36,453 bases of DNA from NCBI GenBank assembly GCA_903941205.1, contig CAJAOB010000066.1:1-36453 (forward strand), given 5' to 3'. The notes under the pieces were generated by a model that saw nothing but the letters and a program-made list of their open reading frames with translations, did no database searches and was not told the DNA's origin. This document shows positions 7,871 through 18,776 of this stretch, piece after piece (the first letter of the stretch is position 1; the number at the start of each line of letters is the position of its first letter). The stretch comes from an uncultured Burkholderiales bacterium (GTDB taxonomy: Bacteria; Pseudomonadota; Gammaproteobacteria; Burkholderiales; Burkholderiaceae_C). The position numbers and the translations under genes were made by a program.

Positions 7871-9211
7871 ATGGCTTACCAGGACTTCAACATGGAGCAC
7901 CACTGGCTCCCTTTCACGCCGAACCGCAGCTTCAAGAAAGACCCGCGGGTCTTTGTGGCCGCCGACGGCATGCACTTCACCACGCACGACGGGCGTCAGG
8001 TGCTCGATGGCATTTCAAGTCTGTGGTGCGTGGGCGCCGGCCACAACCGAAAACCGATCAACGAAGCCATCAAGAAGCAGCTGGACACGCTGGACTACGC
8101 CACGGCCTTCCAGGCCAGCAACGACCAGGCCTTCAAGGCCGCCGAGATGATCGCCAACATGGCGCCCGGCGACTTGAACAAGGTGCTGTTTTGCAACTCC
8201 GGCTCGGAAGCGGCGGACACCTCACTGAAGGTGGCGCTGGCCTATCACCGCGCACGCGGCGAAGGTCACCGCAATGTGTTCATAGGCCGCGAGCGCGGCT
8301 ACCACGGGGTGGGTTTTGGCGGCATGAGCGTGGGCGGCATTCCGGCCAACCGCAAGGTTTATGGCACGGCGCTGCTGCCGCGGGTGGACCACATGCGCTT
8401 CATCCACGACCCGGTGACCCACGCCTACATCCACAACCAGGAGCCGGTCTGGCAGGAAGACATCCTGCTTGAACTGGAAAACCGCATCTTGCCGCTGCAC
8501 GACCCCAGCAACATCGCCGCCGTGATCGTCGAGCCGGTGGCGGGCAGTGCCGGCTGGTACCTGCCGCCGCAGGGCTACTTGAAGCGCCTGCGCGAGATCT
8601 GCGACAAACACGGCATCTTGCTGATTTTTGACGAGGTCATCACCGGCTTTGGCCGCATGGGTACCAACTTTGCGGCCGACTATTACGGCGTGGTGCCCGA
8701 CATGCTGAATTTCGCCAAGTGCGTGACGAACGGCGTGATTCCGCTGGGCGGCGTGATTTGCACCGACCGCATTTACGACTCCATGATGAAAGCCAACGCG
8801 GGCAGCCCGGAGCACGCGATCGAGTTCTTTCACGGCTACACCTACTCGGGCCACCCGGTGGCTTGCGCGGCGGCCATTGCCACACTGACCCTGTTCAAGC
8901 AAGACCAGTTGTTTGAACGCGCCGGCCAGATGGGCCCGGTGCTGGGCGACGCGCTGCACAGCGGCCTCAAGGGCCTGCCATCGGTGATCGGTATCCGCAC
9001 CCTGGGCCTGGCCGGCGCTGTTGAAATGGCGTCTATCCCCGGCGCGCCGGGCAAGCGCGCTTACGACGTTTTCATGACCTGCTTTCACAAGGGCGTGCTG
9101 GTGCGGCCGGCCGGTGAAAACATCGTGCTGTGCCCGCCCTACATCGTCGAAAAAGAGCATATCGAGCGCATGGTCAGCGTGGTCGCCGACGCGATCCGCC
9201 AGCACGCCTGA
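7871..9211 (+). CDS. Aspartate aminotransferase family protein, omega-amino acid:pyruvate aminotransferase-like (class III PLP)
   Basis: Class III aminotransferase signatures: LFCNSGSEAADTSLK, IFDEVITGFGRMG, FAKCVTNGVIPLGGV. Confidence 0.92.
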   Translation: MAYQDFNMEHHWLPFTPNRSFKKDPRVFVAADGMHFTTHDGRQVLDGISSLWCVGAGHNRKPINEAIKKQLDTLDYATAFQASNDQAFKAAEMIANMAPGDLNKVLFCNSGSEAADTSLKVALAYHRARGEGHRNVFIGRERGYHGVGFGGMSVGGIPANRKVYGTALLPRVDHMRFIHDPVTHAYIHNQEPVWQEDILLELENRILPLHDPSNIAAVIVEPVAGSAGWYLPPQGYLKRLREICDKHGILLIFDEVITGFGRMGTNFAADYYGVVPDMLNFAKCVTNGVIPLGGVICTDRIYDSMMKANAGSPEHAIEFFHGYTYSGHPVACAAAIATLTLFKQDQLFERAGQMGPVLGDALHSGLKGLPSVIGIRTLGLAGAVEMASIPGAPGKRAYDVFMTCFHKGVLVRPAGENIVLCPPYIVEKEHIERMVSVVADAIRQHA

Positions 9212-9321
9212 AGCCCGGGCGCCTTGCCGGCGTGCCAAAGCGGCTGCCTTGCCAGCTCTTTGGTCCGCTGGCCGGGCCGGGAACATGGCCGACGAGAAAA
9301 CGCAGCCATAAAACGCAGGCG

Positions 9322-9349
9322 AAAAAAAAAGCAAGCCTCGTGAGCTTGC
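9322..9349 (-). terminator. Rho-independent terminator downstream of tRNA-Gly
   Basis: Minus strand GCAAGC-TCACGAG-GCTTGC followed by TTTTTTTTT. Confidence 0.75.
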
Positions 9350-9386
9350 TTCTTTGGGCTGCCTTTTTGAGGGCGGCCTGATTTTT

Positions 9387-9462
9387 TGGAGCGGGAAAAG
9401 AGGCTCGAACTCTCGACCTCAACCTTGGCAAGGTTGCGCTCTACCAACTGAGCTATTCCCGC
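9387..9462 (-). tRNA. tRNA-Gly (anticodon GCC), CCA encoded
   Basis: Minus strand GCGGGAATAGCTCAGTTGGTAGAGCGCAACCTTGCCAAGGTTGAGGTCGAGAGTTCGAGCCTCTTTTCCCGCTCCA folds as a 76-nt cloverleaf with a perfect acceptor stem. Confidence 0.97.
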
Positions 9463-9568
9463 GAAAGAAGGAGTGTAGCCGCAGAGAGCCCGGGTTTTGA
9501 GCGCCGGCGCCTCTCACGTCAATTTAATTGCCCCAAAGGAGGGCGCCAACTGCCTGCGCGCCCGCCCG

Positions 9569-12500
9569 CTAGGAGCGTTTGCCGTTCAGTCTGGCCAGCA
9601 TGCGCCTGAACCATTGCTCCAGATCGTCGACATAAGTGAACACCGCTGGCACCACCAGCAGGCTCAGGACGGTGGACGTGATCAGCCCGCCGATCACGGC
9701 AATCGACATCGGCGAGCGAAAGCTCGGGTCGGCGGCGCCCAGGCCGAAGGCAATGGGCAGCATGCCGGCGCCCATGGCCAGCGTGGTCATGATGATGGGG
9801 CGGGCGCGTTTGTGGCACGCGTCCAAGAGCGCCTCGCCGCGACCCATGCCCGCCACGGCGGGTCGCCCGTCGCTGCCGTCATGGCCGCGCCTGGCCACGA
9901 TGGCGTATTCCACCAGCAGGATCGAGTTCTTGGTGGCAATGCCCATGAGCATGATCAGCCCGATCAGGGACGGCATGGAAAAGCTTTTTTGCGCCAGCAG
10001 CAGGCCGACGAAGGCGCCGCCCAGCGACAGCGGCAGCGCGGCCAGGATCGTCACCGGGTGCAAAAAGTCCTTGAACAGCAGCACCAGCACGATGTAGATG
10101 CACAGCACGCCGGTCAGCATGGCCAGGCCAAAGCTGGCAAACAGCTCGCCCATGACCTCGGCGTCGCCGATCTCGACCACCTTGACGGCGGCCGGCAGGT
10201 TTTTCACCGCGGGCAACTCCTGCACCGCACGCGTCACGTCGCCCAGCGGCAGCCCTGAAAGCTCGATCTCGAAGTTGACGTTGCGCGAGCGGTCATAGCG
10301 GTCGATCACCGCCGGACCGGCAGCGATCTCCAGACTGGCCACCTGCGCCAGCATGACCGGGCCGGCGCCAGGCCGCAGGCTGGGCACGCTCAGGCGTTCG
10401 AGCACGCTCAGGTCGCGCCTGGCGGCGTCTTCGAGCTTGACCACGATGGGCACCTGGCGCTCGGGCAAATTGAGCTTGGGCAGCGACATCTCGTAGTCGC
10501 CCAGCGTGGCGATGCGCAGGGTTTCGCCAATCGCCGCGCTGGTCACGCCCAGGTCGGCGGCGCGCGCAAAGTCGGGGCGCACGGCGATTTCGGGCCGGGT
10601 CAGGCTGGCGCTGGACGCCACATTGCCCAGGCCGGGCACCGTGCGCAGGTCTTTTTCCACCGCGCGCGCGGCGGTCTGCAAGGCCAGCGGGTCTTCGCCG
10701 GTGAGCACCAGCACGTATTTTTCGCCCGAGCCGCCCAGCCCAACCTTGCTGCGCACGCCGGGCAGGGCTTCGAGGGCGGTGCGCATCTTGTTTTCAATGC
10801 CTTGCTTGCGCGGGCGCTCGCTGCGCTCGGTCAGCAGCACGGTCAGCGTGGCCTTGCGGGTTTCGGCGCTGCCGGCCATGGCAAACGGGTCGGTGCCAGC
10901 ACTGCCGCCGCCAATGGTGGTGTAGATGCTGCGCACATGCTCGACCCGGCTGACCAGCTGGCGCGCCTGCTCGGCGGCGGCCAGGCTTTGCGCCAGCGTC
11001 GAGCCGGGCGGCAGCTCAAGGTAGACCTGCGTTTGCGAGTTGTCGTCTGGCGGGATGAAGCCTGTCGGCAAGAGCGGGATCAGGGCCACCGAGCCAAAAA
11101 AGAACAGCGTGGCGCCGACCATGGTCAGCACGCGGTGCTTCATGCACCAGGCGGCGGCGCGCAGGTAGCGCGTCATCCAGGCCGGGTCCTGGTGCGCCGT
11201 GACGATGGGTTTGAGCAGGTAGGCCGCCATCATGGGCGTGAGCACGCGCGCCACCACCAGCGAAGCGAACACCGCCAGCGAGGCGGTCCAGCCGAACTGC
11301 TTGAAGAACTTGCCGGCCACGCCGCTCATGAAAGCCGTCGGCAAAAACACCGCCACCAGCGTGAAGGTGGTGGCCACCACGGCCAGGCCGATTTCGTCGG
11401 CCGCTTCCATCGCCGCCTGGTAGGGCGACTTGCCCATGCGCAGGTGCCGCACGATGTTCTCCACCTCGACGATCGCGTCATCAACCAGAATGCCGATGAC
11501 CAGCGAGAGCGCCAGCAGCGTCACCACATTGATCGAAAAACCCAGCCAGTACATGCCGATGAAGGCCGGGATCACCGACAGCGGCAAGGCGACCGCCGAG
11601 ACCAGCGTGGCGCGCCAGTCGCGCAGAAAAATCCAGACCACGATGACGGCCAGAATCGCGCCTTCGTAGAGCAGCTTGAGCGAGCCCTGGTATTCCTCGC
11701 GCACCGGCTCGACAAAGTTGAAGGCTTCGGTCAGCACCAGGTCCGGGTGCTGGGCTTGCAGCGACTTGAGCGCTGCCTGCACCGCGTCGCCCACGGCCAC
11801 CTCGCTCTCACCGCGGCTGCGCGAGACCTCGAAACCGACCACCGGCCGGCCGTCGAGCAGCGCGGCCGAGCGTGGCTCGGCGATGGTGTCGCTGACCGTG
11901 GCGACCTGGTCGAGCCGGATGCGCCGGCCGTCGCCGAGCGCCAGTTCCAGCTGGGCGAGCTCCTGCGCCGACTTGACCGTGGCCAGCGTGCGCACGGGTT
12001 GCTCGCTGCCGCCCAGGTCGGTGCGGCCGCCGGCGCTTTCGGTTTGCACCTGGCGCAGCTGGCGCGAGATGTCGGCGGCCGTCGCGCCCAAGGCTTGCAG
12101 GCGCAAGGGATCGAGCGCCACGCGCAGCTCGCGCGTAACGCCGCCCACGCGGTTGACCGCGCCCACACCGCGCACCGCCAACAGCTTGCGGGCCACCTCG
12201 TTGTCAACAAACCAGGACAGCGCCGCCGCGTCCATGCGCGCCGAAGCGATGGTGAAGGCCAGCACCGGCTGGCCGGCCAGATCGACCTTGCTGACGATGG
12301 GGTCCGACAGGTCGCCGGGCAGCTCGGAGCGCACGCGCGCCACCGCCGAGCGCACATCGTCAATGGCTTCCTGCACCGGCTTTTCAAGCCGGAATTCAGC
12401 CGTGACGGTGACCCCGCCGTCTTGCACCTTGGTGTACATGTGCTTGAGGCCTTGCACCGTGGCGATCGAGTTTTCGAGCTTGCGCGCGACCTCGGTTTCC

Positions 12501-12676
12501 AGCTGCGCGGGCGCCGCGCCCGGCAAGGAGGCGGCCACGCTGATGGTCGGCAAATCAATGTCCGGGAAGTTCTGCACCTTCATGGCCTGGAAGGACAGCA
12601 TGCCGGCAAAAGCCAGCAGCACGAACAGCATCACCGCCGGGATCGGGTTCTTGATCGACCAGGTCGAAACGTTCAT
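9569..12676 (-). CDS. RND family efflux transporter, inner-membrane pump (AcrB/MdtB-like)
   Basis: 1035-aa translation with typical RND N-terminus (STWSIKNPIPAVMLFVLLAFAGMLSF), MYTKVQDG, and TM4 motif ALSLVIGILVDDAIVEVEN. Confidence 0.95.
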   Translation of the reverse strand: MNVSTWSIKNPIPAVMLFVLLAFAGMLSFQAMKVQNFPDIDLPTISVAASLPGAAPAQLETEVARKLENSIATVQGLKHMYTKVQDGGVTVTAEFRLEKPVQEAIDDVRSAVARVRSELPGDLSDPIVSKVDLAGQPVLAFTIASARMDAAALSWFVDNEVARKLLAVRGVGAVNRVGGVTRELRVALDPLRLQALGATAADISRQLRQVQTESAGGRTDLGGSEQPVRTLATVKSAQELAQLELALGDGRRIRLDQVATVSDTIAEPRSAALLDGRPVVGFEVSRSRGESEVAVGDAVQAALKSLQAQHPDLVLTEAFNFVEPVREEYQGSLKLLYEGAILAVIVVWIFLRDWRATLVSAVALPLSVIPAFIGMYWLGFSINVVTLLALSLVIGILVDDAIVEVENIVRHLRMGKSPYQAAMEAADEIGLAVVATTFTLVAVFLPTAFMSGVAGKFFKQFGWTASLAVFASLVVARVLTPMMAAYLLKPIVTAHQDPAWMTRYLRAAAWCMKHRVLTMVGATLFFFGSVALIPLLPTGFIPPDDNSQTQVYLELPPGSTLAQSLAAAEQARQLVSRVEHVRSIYTTIGGGSAGTDPFAMAGSAETRKATLTVLLTERSERPRKQGIENKMRTALEALPGVRSKVGLGGSGEKYVLVLTGEDPLALQTAARAVEKDLRTVPGLGNVASSASLTRPEIAVRPDFARAADLGVTSAAIGETLRIATLGDYEMSLPKLNLPERQVPIVVKLEDAARRDLSVLERLSVPSLRPGAGPVMLAQVASLEIAAGPAVIDRYDRSRNVNFEIELSGLPLGDVTRAVQELPAVKNLPAAVKVVEIGDAEVMGELFASFGLAMLTGVLCIYIVLVLLFKDFLHPVTILAALPLSLGGAFVGLLLAQKSFSMPSLIGLIMLMGIATKNSILLVEYAIVARRGHDGSDGRPAVAGMGRGEALLDACHKRARPIIMTTLAMGAGMLPIAFGLGAADPSFRSPMSIAVIGGLITSTVLSLLVVPAVFTYVDDLEQWFRRMLARLNGKRS

Positions 12677-13890
12677 GGTTTGGCTCCTGCCTTGCCGGCC
12701 GGCGCTGCGGGGGCGGCTGCAGGGGTGGGGACAGGTGCGGGCGAGGAGGCCGCAGGGGATGCAGCTGAAGGCGTTGCCTCGGCCACGCGCACCAGATCGC
12801 CGTCATTCAAAAAGCCGGCGCCACTGACAACGATGGACGCATCGGGCGTCAGCCCGGACAGCAGCTCGACCTGCTCGCCCACCAGCCGGCCGGTTTGCAC
12901 CTTGCGCTGGCGCACGCGCTGGTCGGGGCCGAGCTCGAAGACGTAGTTGAAACCGTCGCGCACCACCAGCGCGCGCTGGGCGATGGTTTGCGCGCTGGAG
13001 CTGCCCAGGTCGAACTCGCCGCGCGCGAACATGCCGGGTCGGGCCTGCATCTGGGGCTGTACCGGCAAGTCAACGTAGACCAGCGCCGAGCGGGTTTGCG
13101 GATCGACCGTGGGCGCGATCATGCGCACCCGGCCCTGCAGCTCGCCGCCGGCCACGGGCTGCACGCTCACCCGCATGCCCGGGCGCAAGCGCGCGAGTTC
13201 GGCTGAAGTCACCTCCGCGCGCCACTCGAGCCGGCCCTGGCGGATCAGCCGGAACAGCTCGGTGCCGGTGCCGACGACCGCGCCCAAGGTGGCACTGCGG
13301 GCAGAAATGATGCCGGCGTCGGGCGCCAGCACCGTGGTTTGCTGGGCGCGCAACTCCTGCACTTTCAAGGCGGCGCGGGCTGCGGCAACGCGCGCCTCGG
13401 CGGCTTGCGCGCTGGCCGCGTACTGGCTGATTTGCTGCGCGCTCAGCGCGCCCGAGCCTTGCAGCGTGCGCGCCCGCTCGGCGTTGCTGACGGCTTCTGC
13501 CGCATTGGCCTGGGCTTCGAGCAGGCTGGCGCGGGCCTGCGCCACATCGGCCTGCACGCTGTCACTGGCAAAGACGGCCAGCGTCTGCCCGGCGCTGACA
13601 CGGTCGCCGACATTGACCAGCAGCTGCGACAGGCGCAAGCCGTTGGACTCCGCGCCCACCAGTGCCTCTTGCCAGGCGGCGATATTGCCGTTGGCCGCCA
13701 GCCGGATCGGCAGCTGCACGGTCTGCGTGCGGGCCACCGAGACAGTCAGCGCAGGGCGGCCGGGTGCGGCGGCAGGCGCCGGCGCCGCGCCTTGCGGGGC
13801 GCGCTTGGCGCTGATCACAAAGTAAGCACCAGCGGCCAGCGACACGGCGAGCAGGACCAAGAGCGTGCGCTTGAGCGGAAAAGGGTTCAT
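12673..13890 (-). CDS. RND efflux periplasmic adaptor (membrane fusion protein)
   Basis: Single N-terminal TM, lipoyl/hairpin organisation (VGDRVSAGQTLAVFASDSVQADVAQARASLLEAQ...), and 4-bp overlap with the downstream pump gene. Confidence 0.93.
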   Translation of the reverse strand: MNPFPLKRTLLVLLAVSLAAGAYFVISAKRAPQGAAPAPAAAPGRPALTVSVARTQTVQLPIRLAANGNIAAWQEALVGAESNGLRLSQLLVNVGDRVSAGQTLAVFASDSVQADVAQARASLLEAQANAAEAVSNAERARTLQGSGALSAQQISQYAASAQAAEARVAAARAALKVQELRAQQTTVLAPDAGIISARSATLGAVVGTGTELFRLIRQGRLEWRAEVTSAELARLRPGMRVSVQPVAGGELQGRVRMIAPTVDPQTRSALVYVDLPVQPQMQARPGMFARGEFDLGSSSAQTIAQRALVVRDGFNYVFELGPDQRVRQRKVQTGRLVGEQVELLSGLTPDASIVVSGAGFLNDGDLVRVAEATPSAASPAASSPAPVPTPAAAPAAPAGKAGAKP

Positions 13891-13997
13891 GGTGAATCTT
13901 TTGTCAAAGGGTCAGGAAAGCCCGGGCGCCTGATGCTGCGGGCAGCAGCGACGGCGGGTTGAAGGCGTGAGAAAGCCGGCAAGGCATGGGCAGGGCT

Positions 13998-15506
13998 TCA
14001 GCGCGCCAGGGCCGTGGGCGCCGCTTCGCGGTCAGGCAGGCTGCGCGTCCAGCCGCCGCCCATGGCGCGGTACAGCGACACCCAGGCGGCCAGACGCTCG
14101 CGCTGCAAGCCGGCGTCCAGCGATTGGGCCGCCAGTTGCTGGCGCCGGGCGTCTTCGAGTTCGAGCCCGCTGGCAAGGCCGGCCCGGTGGCGGGCGTCGG
14201 CGCCGGCCAGCGCGGCGCGGTAGTCGGCCAGCGCGCTTTGGGCCTCGCGGCTGCGGTCGGCCGTGGCCTGCAAGTTCACCAGCGCTTCCTCCACCTCGCG
14301 CACCGCCAGCCGGACGCGGGCGCGGTACAAGGCGGCGGCTTCTTCGTAACGCGCCTTCGCGGCCTGCACATTGGCCGCGCTGCGGCCGGCGTCAAAGATC
14401 GGCAAGCTCAGGGCCACCGGCCCGACCGACCAGGTGCTGAGTTCGCTGTTGTCGCCATTGAGGCTCAGGCCCGAGCGGCCGATAGCGCCTGTCAGGCTCA
14501 GGCGCGGGTAACGCTGGGCTTCGGCAGCGCCCACATCGGCGCTGGCCGCGGCCACCTCGCGTTCGGCGGCAAACACATCGGGCCGCTGTGCCAGCGCCTG
14601 GGCCGGCACGCTGTCAAGGCGCAGCGCTGCGGGCGACAAGATCGCGTCACCGGCGGGGGAACGCGCCTGCAACTGCGCGCGCAAAGCCGGCTCGGCCAGC
14701 CCCGTCAGTGCCACGAGAGCCTTGAGCTCAAGCTCGCACTGGCCGCGCTGCTGACTGGCGCGGCCACCGGCTTCGGCCGCGCCGGCACGGGCCAGCACGG
14801 CCAGAGCCGGCGCCGTGAACCCCGCTTGCGCGCTCAAGTCGCTCAGGCGCGCCGTTTGCTGGCGTGACAGCGCTTCGGCCAGCGCCAGGTCTTCGAGCTG
14901 GCGGCAGCTGCGCCAGGCGATGTAATGGTTGGCCAGCTCGGCGGCCACTGAAACGCGCGCCTCGTGCCACTGCGCCTGAGCCCCGGCCAGGCGCTCGCTG
15001 GCAGCGCTCTGGCCGGCCCGCTTGCTGCCAAAAAGATCGATTTCCCAGGACGCCTGCAAGCCGGCCTGCGCGCTGCTGACCGTGGGCGCCGGCCCGGGCA
15101 TGCCGGGCTGCTGCGCCAGGCTTCGGCTGATGCTGGCGTTGGCGTCCAGCCGCGGCAGCGTGTCGGCGCCCGCAGACACCCGCACTGCGCGCGCCTGCTC
15201 AAGCCGCGAGCGAGCGCTCGCCACACTCGGGCTGAGCTCCTGCGCGGCCTGAATCAGCGCCACAAGCACCGGGTCGCCCAGCTGCTCCCACCAGCGCGCC
15301 AACTCGGGCAGCTGGCCCCGGTGCGGCAAACCGGCCGCAGCGACGGGCGCCTGCCACTGCGCGGGCAGCGCCGGTGCGGGCATGGCGGGTGGCGCAGGCA
15401 GCGCGCAAGCGCCCAGCAACACCAGCGCAGCCACGCTGGCCACACCGGGCCGCAAGCGGCGCCACGCCCCCCGGGCCCCTGAACAATCTGACGGTATGCG
15501 CTTCAT
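13998..15506 (-). CDS. Efflux transporter outer membrane lipoprotein, NodT/OMF family
   Basis: Lipobox ALVLLGACALP and OMF repeat organisation (RPDVFAAEREVAAASADVGAAEAQRYPRLSLTGAIG). Start assigned to MKRIPSDC at 15506. Confidence 0.92.
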   Translation of the reverse strand: MKRIPSDCSGARGAWRRLRPGVASVAALVLLGACALPAPPAMPAPALPAQWQAPVAAAGLPHRGQLPELARWWEQLGDPVLVALIQAAQELSPSVASARSRLEQARAVRVSAGADTLPRLDANASISRSLAQQPGMPGPAPTVSSAQAGLQASWEIDLFGSKRAGQSAASERLAGAQAQWHEARVSVAAELANHYIAWRSCRQLEDLALAEALSRQQTARLSDLSAQAGFTAPALAVLARAGAAEAGGRASQQRGQCELELKALVALTGLAEPALRAQLQARSPAGDAILSPAALRLDSVPAQALAQRPDVFAAEREVAAASADVGAAEAQRYPRLSLTGAIGRSGLSLNGDNSELSTWSVGPVALSLPIFDAGRSAANVQAAKARYEEAAALYRARVRLAVREVEEALVNLQATADRSREAQSALADYRAALAGADARHRAGLASGLELEDARRQQLAAQSLDAGLQRERLAAWVSLYRAMGGGWTRSLPDREAAPTALAR

Positions 15507-15842
15507 TCGACGGCCTTTGCCTTGCCAGTGAAAATCCATGAGCTCAATCGGCGGGCAGACTGCTGCGCTGGCCGCCGAAGGCCACGGCCCGAATTGAAAC
15601 ATAGGCGAGTGGCATTTTTGCGTTTGCAGGGCTTTCAGGCCTCGCTTGGCAGACTGGCATGGGGGTGGCTGCGGCGAGGGTTCAGCTTGCGTCGGCCGAA
15701 AAAAGGGGGACCGTTTGATTCGGCTGAATCGCTGAAGGCGTCCATCAGCTCCCGCGGCTCATGGCGCTCCAGCGCCTCAAAGCCCTTATCGCGACGGCAT
15801 CAAGCCTGACCCTGATGACCGGGCGGGACCGGCTTCACGCAC

Positions 15843-18698
15843 TCAGCCAAACACCGCCGACCAGAGCGCCTGGATCGCCTCGCGTTCCTTGTGCAAGGCC
15901 GCCGGGCTGACTTCGGTGGGCTCTTCGTTCAGGCGGGCCTGGTGCTGCACGCGGCGCAGCTCGCGGTAGGCGTCGGCCGCATGCTGGCCCACGCCCGGCG
16001 CGAGCAGGCCGGCTTGCTCGGCGCGTTGCAGCAAGGCGATGTTGCCCACGTTGTCAGCCAGCTCGGCATGCCTGGCCGATTCAGCCAGCACCAGGTATTG
16101 CACGGCGAACTCAGCGTCGACCATGCCGCCCACGGCGTGCTTGACGTCGAACTGCTCGCCTTCAAAGGCCGAGCGGGCGCCGGTGGCCGGCTTGCGGCGG
16201 GCCGGATGGGCGGCGCGGACTTTCTCGCGCATGGCGACGATTTCGGCGCGCAGCGCCTGCGCGTCGCGCGGCGCGGTGATGACGCTGCGGCGCACCGCGT
16301 CAAAGCGCTGACCCAGCGCGGCGTCGCCCAGCACAAAGCGCGCGCGCGTCATGGCCTGATGCTCCCAGGTCCAGGCGGTGTTGCTGCCGCGCTGCTGCTG
16401 GTAATTGGCATAGGCCGCAAAACTGATGACCAGCAGGCCCGAGCTGCCGTTGGGGCGCAGCGCGGTGTCGATCTCGTACAAGTCGCCTTCAGCCGTCTTG
16501 AGCGTCAGCCAGCTGATGATCTTGCGCACCAGGGTGGCGTAGACCTCGCCGGCCTGCTCGTGCTCGTCTTCGTAGACGAACACGATGTCAAGGTCGCTGC
16601 CATAGCCCAGCTCTTTGCCGCCGAGCTTGCCGTAAGCAATGACCGCAAATTGCGGCTGCTGGCGGTGGCGGAACTTCAGCCGTTGCCAGCACCAGTCGGC
16701 GGTCAGGCGCAGCACCGCTTCGGCCAGCGCGCTGAGGTCGTCGGCCACCTGCTCGACGCTGAGCACGCCTTCAACATCGCGCGCCAGGGTGCGAAACACT
16801 TCGGCGTGGTGGGCGCGGCGCAGCAGATTCAGGCAGGCCTCTTCGTCGTCTTCGCCGGTACGCTTGAGCGCAGCCAGGCGCTGCGCCAGCTCGCTGCTGA
16901 AAGCGGCCGCGTCAAAACGCTGGTGCAGCATGTCGTCGCTGGCCAGCTCGTCGATCACGCCTGGATGCTGAAGCAGGTAGCGCGCCGGCCAGCGGGCCGC
17001 GCCCAGCAGGCGCAGCAGGCGTTCATGCACCGCCGGCCGCTCGAGCAGCATGGCCAGGTAACTTTCGCGGCGCAGCAGCGGCTCGACCCAGTCGACCAGG
17101 CGCAGCGCAGCTTCTTCGCTGACCCGGCCTTCGGCCAGCCAGCTGGCCGTGCGCTGCACCAGCCGGACCAGGCGGCCGCGTGATTCGTCGCGCAGCGCCA
17201 GGACGCGCGGATGGCCACGCCAATGCTCGATGCGTTCGCGAAAGCGCCGGGGCCAGGCGGCGGCGGATTGCTCGAGCAGATCGGTCAGCTCCTGCGCGCC
17301 ATTGCCAAGCTTGTTGCAGCCCTTGCAGTCAGTGGTGCCGCCCAGCAGCTTGTCGAACTCGCTGGCGACGAGTTCCCGGTGTGCGTCAAGTTCTGTCAGG
17401 AAAGCGCGGCAGTCTGGAAAGCCCAGGGTTTCGGCAATCCAGACGAGGTCGTCATCACGGGTTGGCAGCAGATGGGTTTGCTGGTCGTCCAGGTACTGGA
17501 TACGGTGCTCGACGCGGCGCAGGAACACATAGGCCCGCGCCAGCGCGTCGGCGGTGTCCTGCGGCATCAGGCCGGCACCGGCCACGCGCTGCAAGGCGTC
17601 TTGCGTGGGGCGCGTGCGCAGTTCGGGAAACTGGCCGCCGCGCACCACCTGCAAAAGCTGCACGGTGAACTCGATCTCACGGATGCCGCCGCGCGAAAGC
17701 TTGACGTCGTTGGCGCGCTCGGGATGGCCGGCGGCGCGGCGCTGGGCCTGCTCGCGGATTTGCCGGTGCAGGATGCGCAGCGCGTCAAACACGTTGTAGT
17801 CGAGATAACGCCTGAATACAAAGGGCAGCACGACGCCGCGCAAGGCTTGCGCCGAGCCGCCGCGCACGCCGCTTCGAAGGCAGGAAGCCGGCGCCACCAC
17901 GCGGCTCTTGAGCCAGGCAAAGCGCTCCCACTCGCGGCCCTGAACCTGCAAATATTCTTCGAGCGCGCTGAGCGACACGGCGGCCGGCCCGGAATTGCCG
18001 TTCGGGCGCAGCGCCAGGTCGACCCGAAACACAAAGCCGTGCTCGGTGGTGTCACCGATCAGCGCATACACCGCCTTGACCTGCTGAGCGAAATACTCGT
18101 GGTTTGAAATGCTGCCGCGGCCGTCGGCGCGGCCGGCTGTGTGGCCGTCGTGGTCATAAACGTAAATCAGGTCGATGTCGCTGGAGACATTGAGCTCGCG
18201 GGCGCCGAGCTTGCCCATGCCGACGACCCAGAGACAGGCGCGGCGCGCCTCGGCGCCGGGCACTTGCGGCGGGCCATACAAGGCGTCGAGCTCTTCCTGG
18301 GAGGCCTGCATGGCGACATCCAGCGCGAGCTCGGCCAGCTCGGTCATGGCCAGCGTGACCACCTTGAGCTGCTCGGGCAGGTGCCGGGTCGGATCGCCCG
18401 CCTCGCAGTCGAGCACCACCAGACGCTCCATGACCAGCTGGCGCAACACCCGCAGCGCCGCCCCGGTGGCCAGGCCCTGCGCCAGCAAGGCGTCCAGCGT
18501 GGTCTGCATGGCGGGCCGCAGGGGCGGGCCCTCGGGCAACAACGGCAGGTGGCCGGGATAGCGCCGGCGCAGGCGCTGCACAAAGCGCGAATAGGCCGCG
18601 CGGCCTTCGGCCGGGCCCACATCCGCAGGCAGGGACGCGTTCGCCGGCGCGGCGAATGTTGTGATTGGGGAGTGCGGCAAAGGGATCGAAGTCATCAA
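15843..18698 (-). CDS. glnE: Bifunctional glutamine synthetase adenylyltransferase/deadenylyltransferase
   Basis: Two nucleotidyltransferase halves: GMGKLGARELNVSSDIDLIYVYD and AYGKLGGKELGYGSDLDIVFVYED. Start could be 18698 or 18695. Confidence 0.96.
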   Translation of the reverse strand: MMTSIPLPHSPITTFAAPANASLPADVGPAEGRAAYSRFVQRLRRRYPGHLPLLPEGPPLRPAMQTTLDALLAQGLATGAALRVLRQLVMERLVVLDCEAGDPTRHLPEQLKVVTLAMTELAELALDVAMQASQEELDALYGPPQVPGAEARRACLWVVGMGKLGARELNVSSDIDLIYVYDHDGHTAGRADGRGSISNHEYFAQQVKAVYALIGDTTEHGFVFRVDLALRPNGNSGPAAVSLSALEEYLQVQGREWERFAWLKSRVVAPASCLRSGVRGGSAQALRGVVLPFVFRRYLDYNVFDALRILHRQIREQAQRRAAGHPERANDVKLSRGGIREIEFTVQLLQVVRGGQFPELRTRPTQDALQRVAGAGLMPQDTADALARAYVFLRRVEHRIQYLDDQQTHLLPTRDDDLVWIAETLGFPDCRAFLTELDAHRELVASEFDKLLGGTTDCKGCNKLGNGAQELTDLLEQSAAAWPRRFRERIEHWRGHPRVLALRDESRGRLVRLVQRTASWLAEGRVSEEAALRLVDWVEPLLRRESYLAMLLERPAVHERLLRLLGAARWPARYLLQHPGVIDELASDDMLHQRFDAAAFSSELAQRLAALKRTGEDDEEACLNLLRRAHHAEVFRTLARDVEGVLSVEQVADDLSALAEAVLRLTADWCWQRLKFRHRQQPQFAVIAYGKLGGKELGYGSDLDIVFVYEDEHEQAGEVYATLVRKIISWLTLKTAEGDLYEIDTALRPNGSSGLLVISFAAYANYQQQRGSNTAWTWEHQAMTRARFVLGDAALGQRFDAVRRSVITAPRDAQALRAEIVAMREKVRAAHPARRKPATGARSAFEGEQFDVKHAVGGMVDAEFAVQYLVLAESARHAELADNVGNIALLQRAEQAGLLAPGVGQHAADAYRELRRVQHQARLNEEPTEVSPAALHKEREAIQALWSAVFG

Positions 18699-18776
18699 AG
18701 GCGTTGAAAGAACATCGCGAAGAACAGTTTTCCGGTTGGGCGCCCGCCAGCTGCGACGGTCATAATTCCAAAGCCA

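Noticed and set aside
10802-12946. 714-aa + strand ORF antisense to the RND pump
   Set aside because: The opposite strand encodes a clear RND transporter; this frame is open because of GC bias.
15891-17183. 430-aa + strand ORF antisense to glnE
   Set aside because: glnE is unambiguous on the minus strand; the antisense translation has no family motifs.
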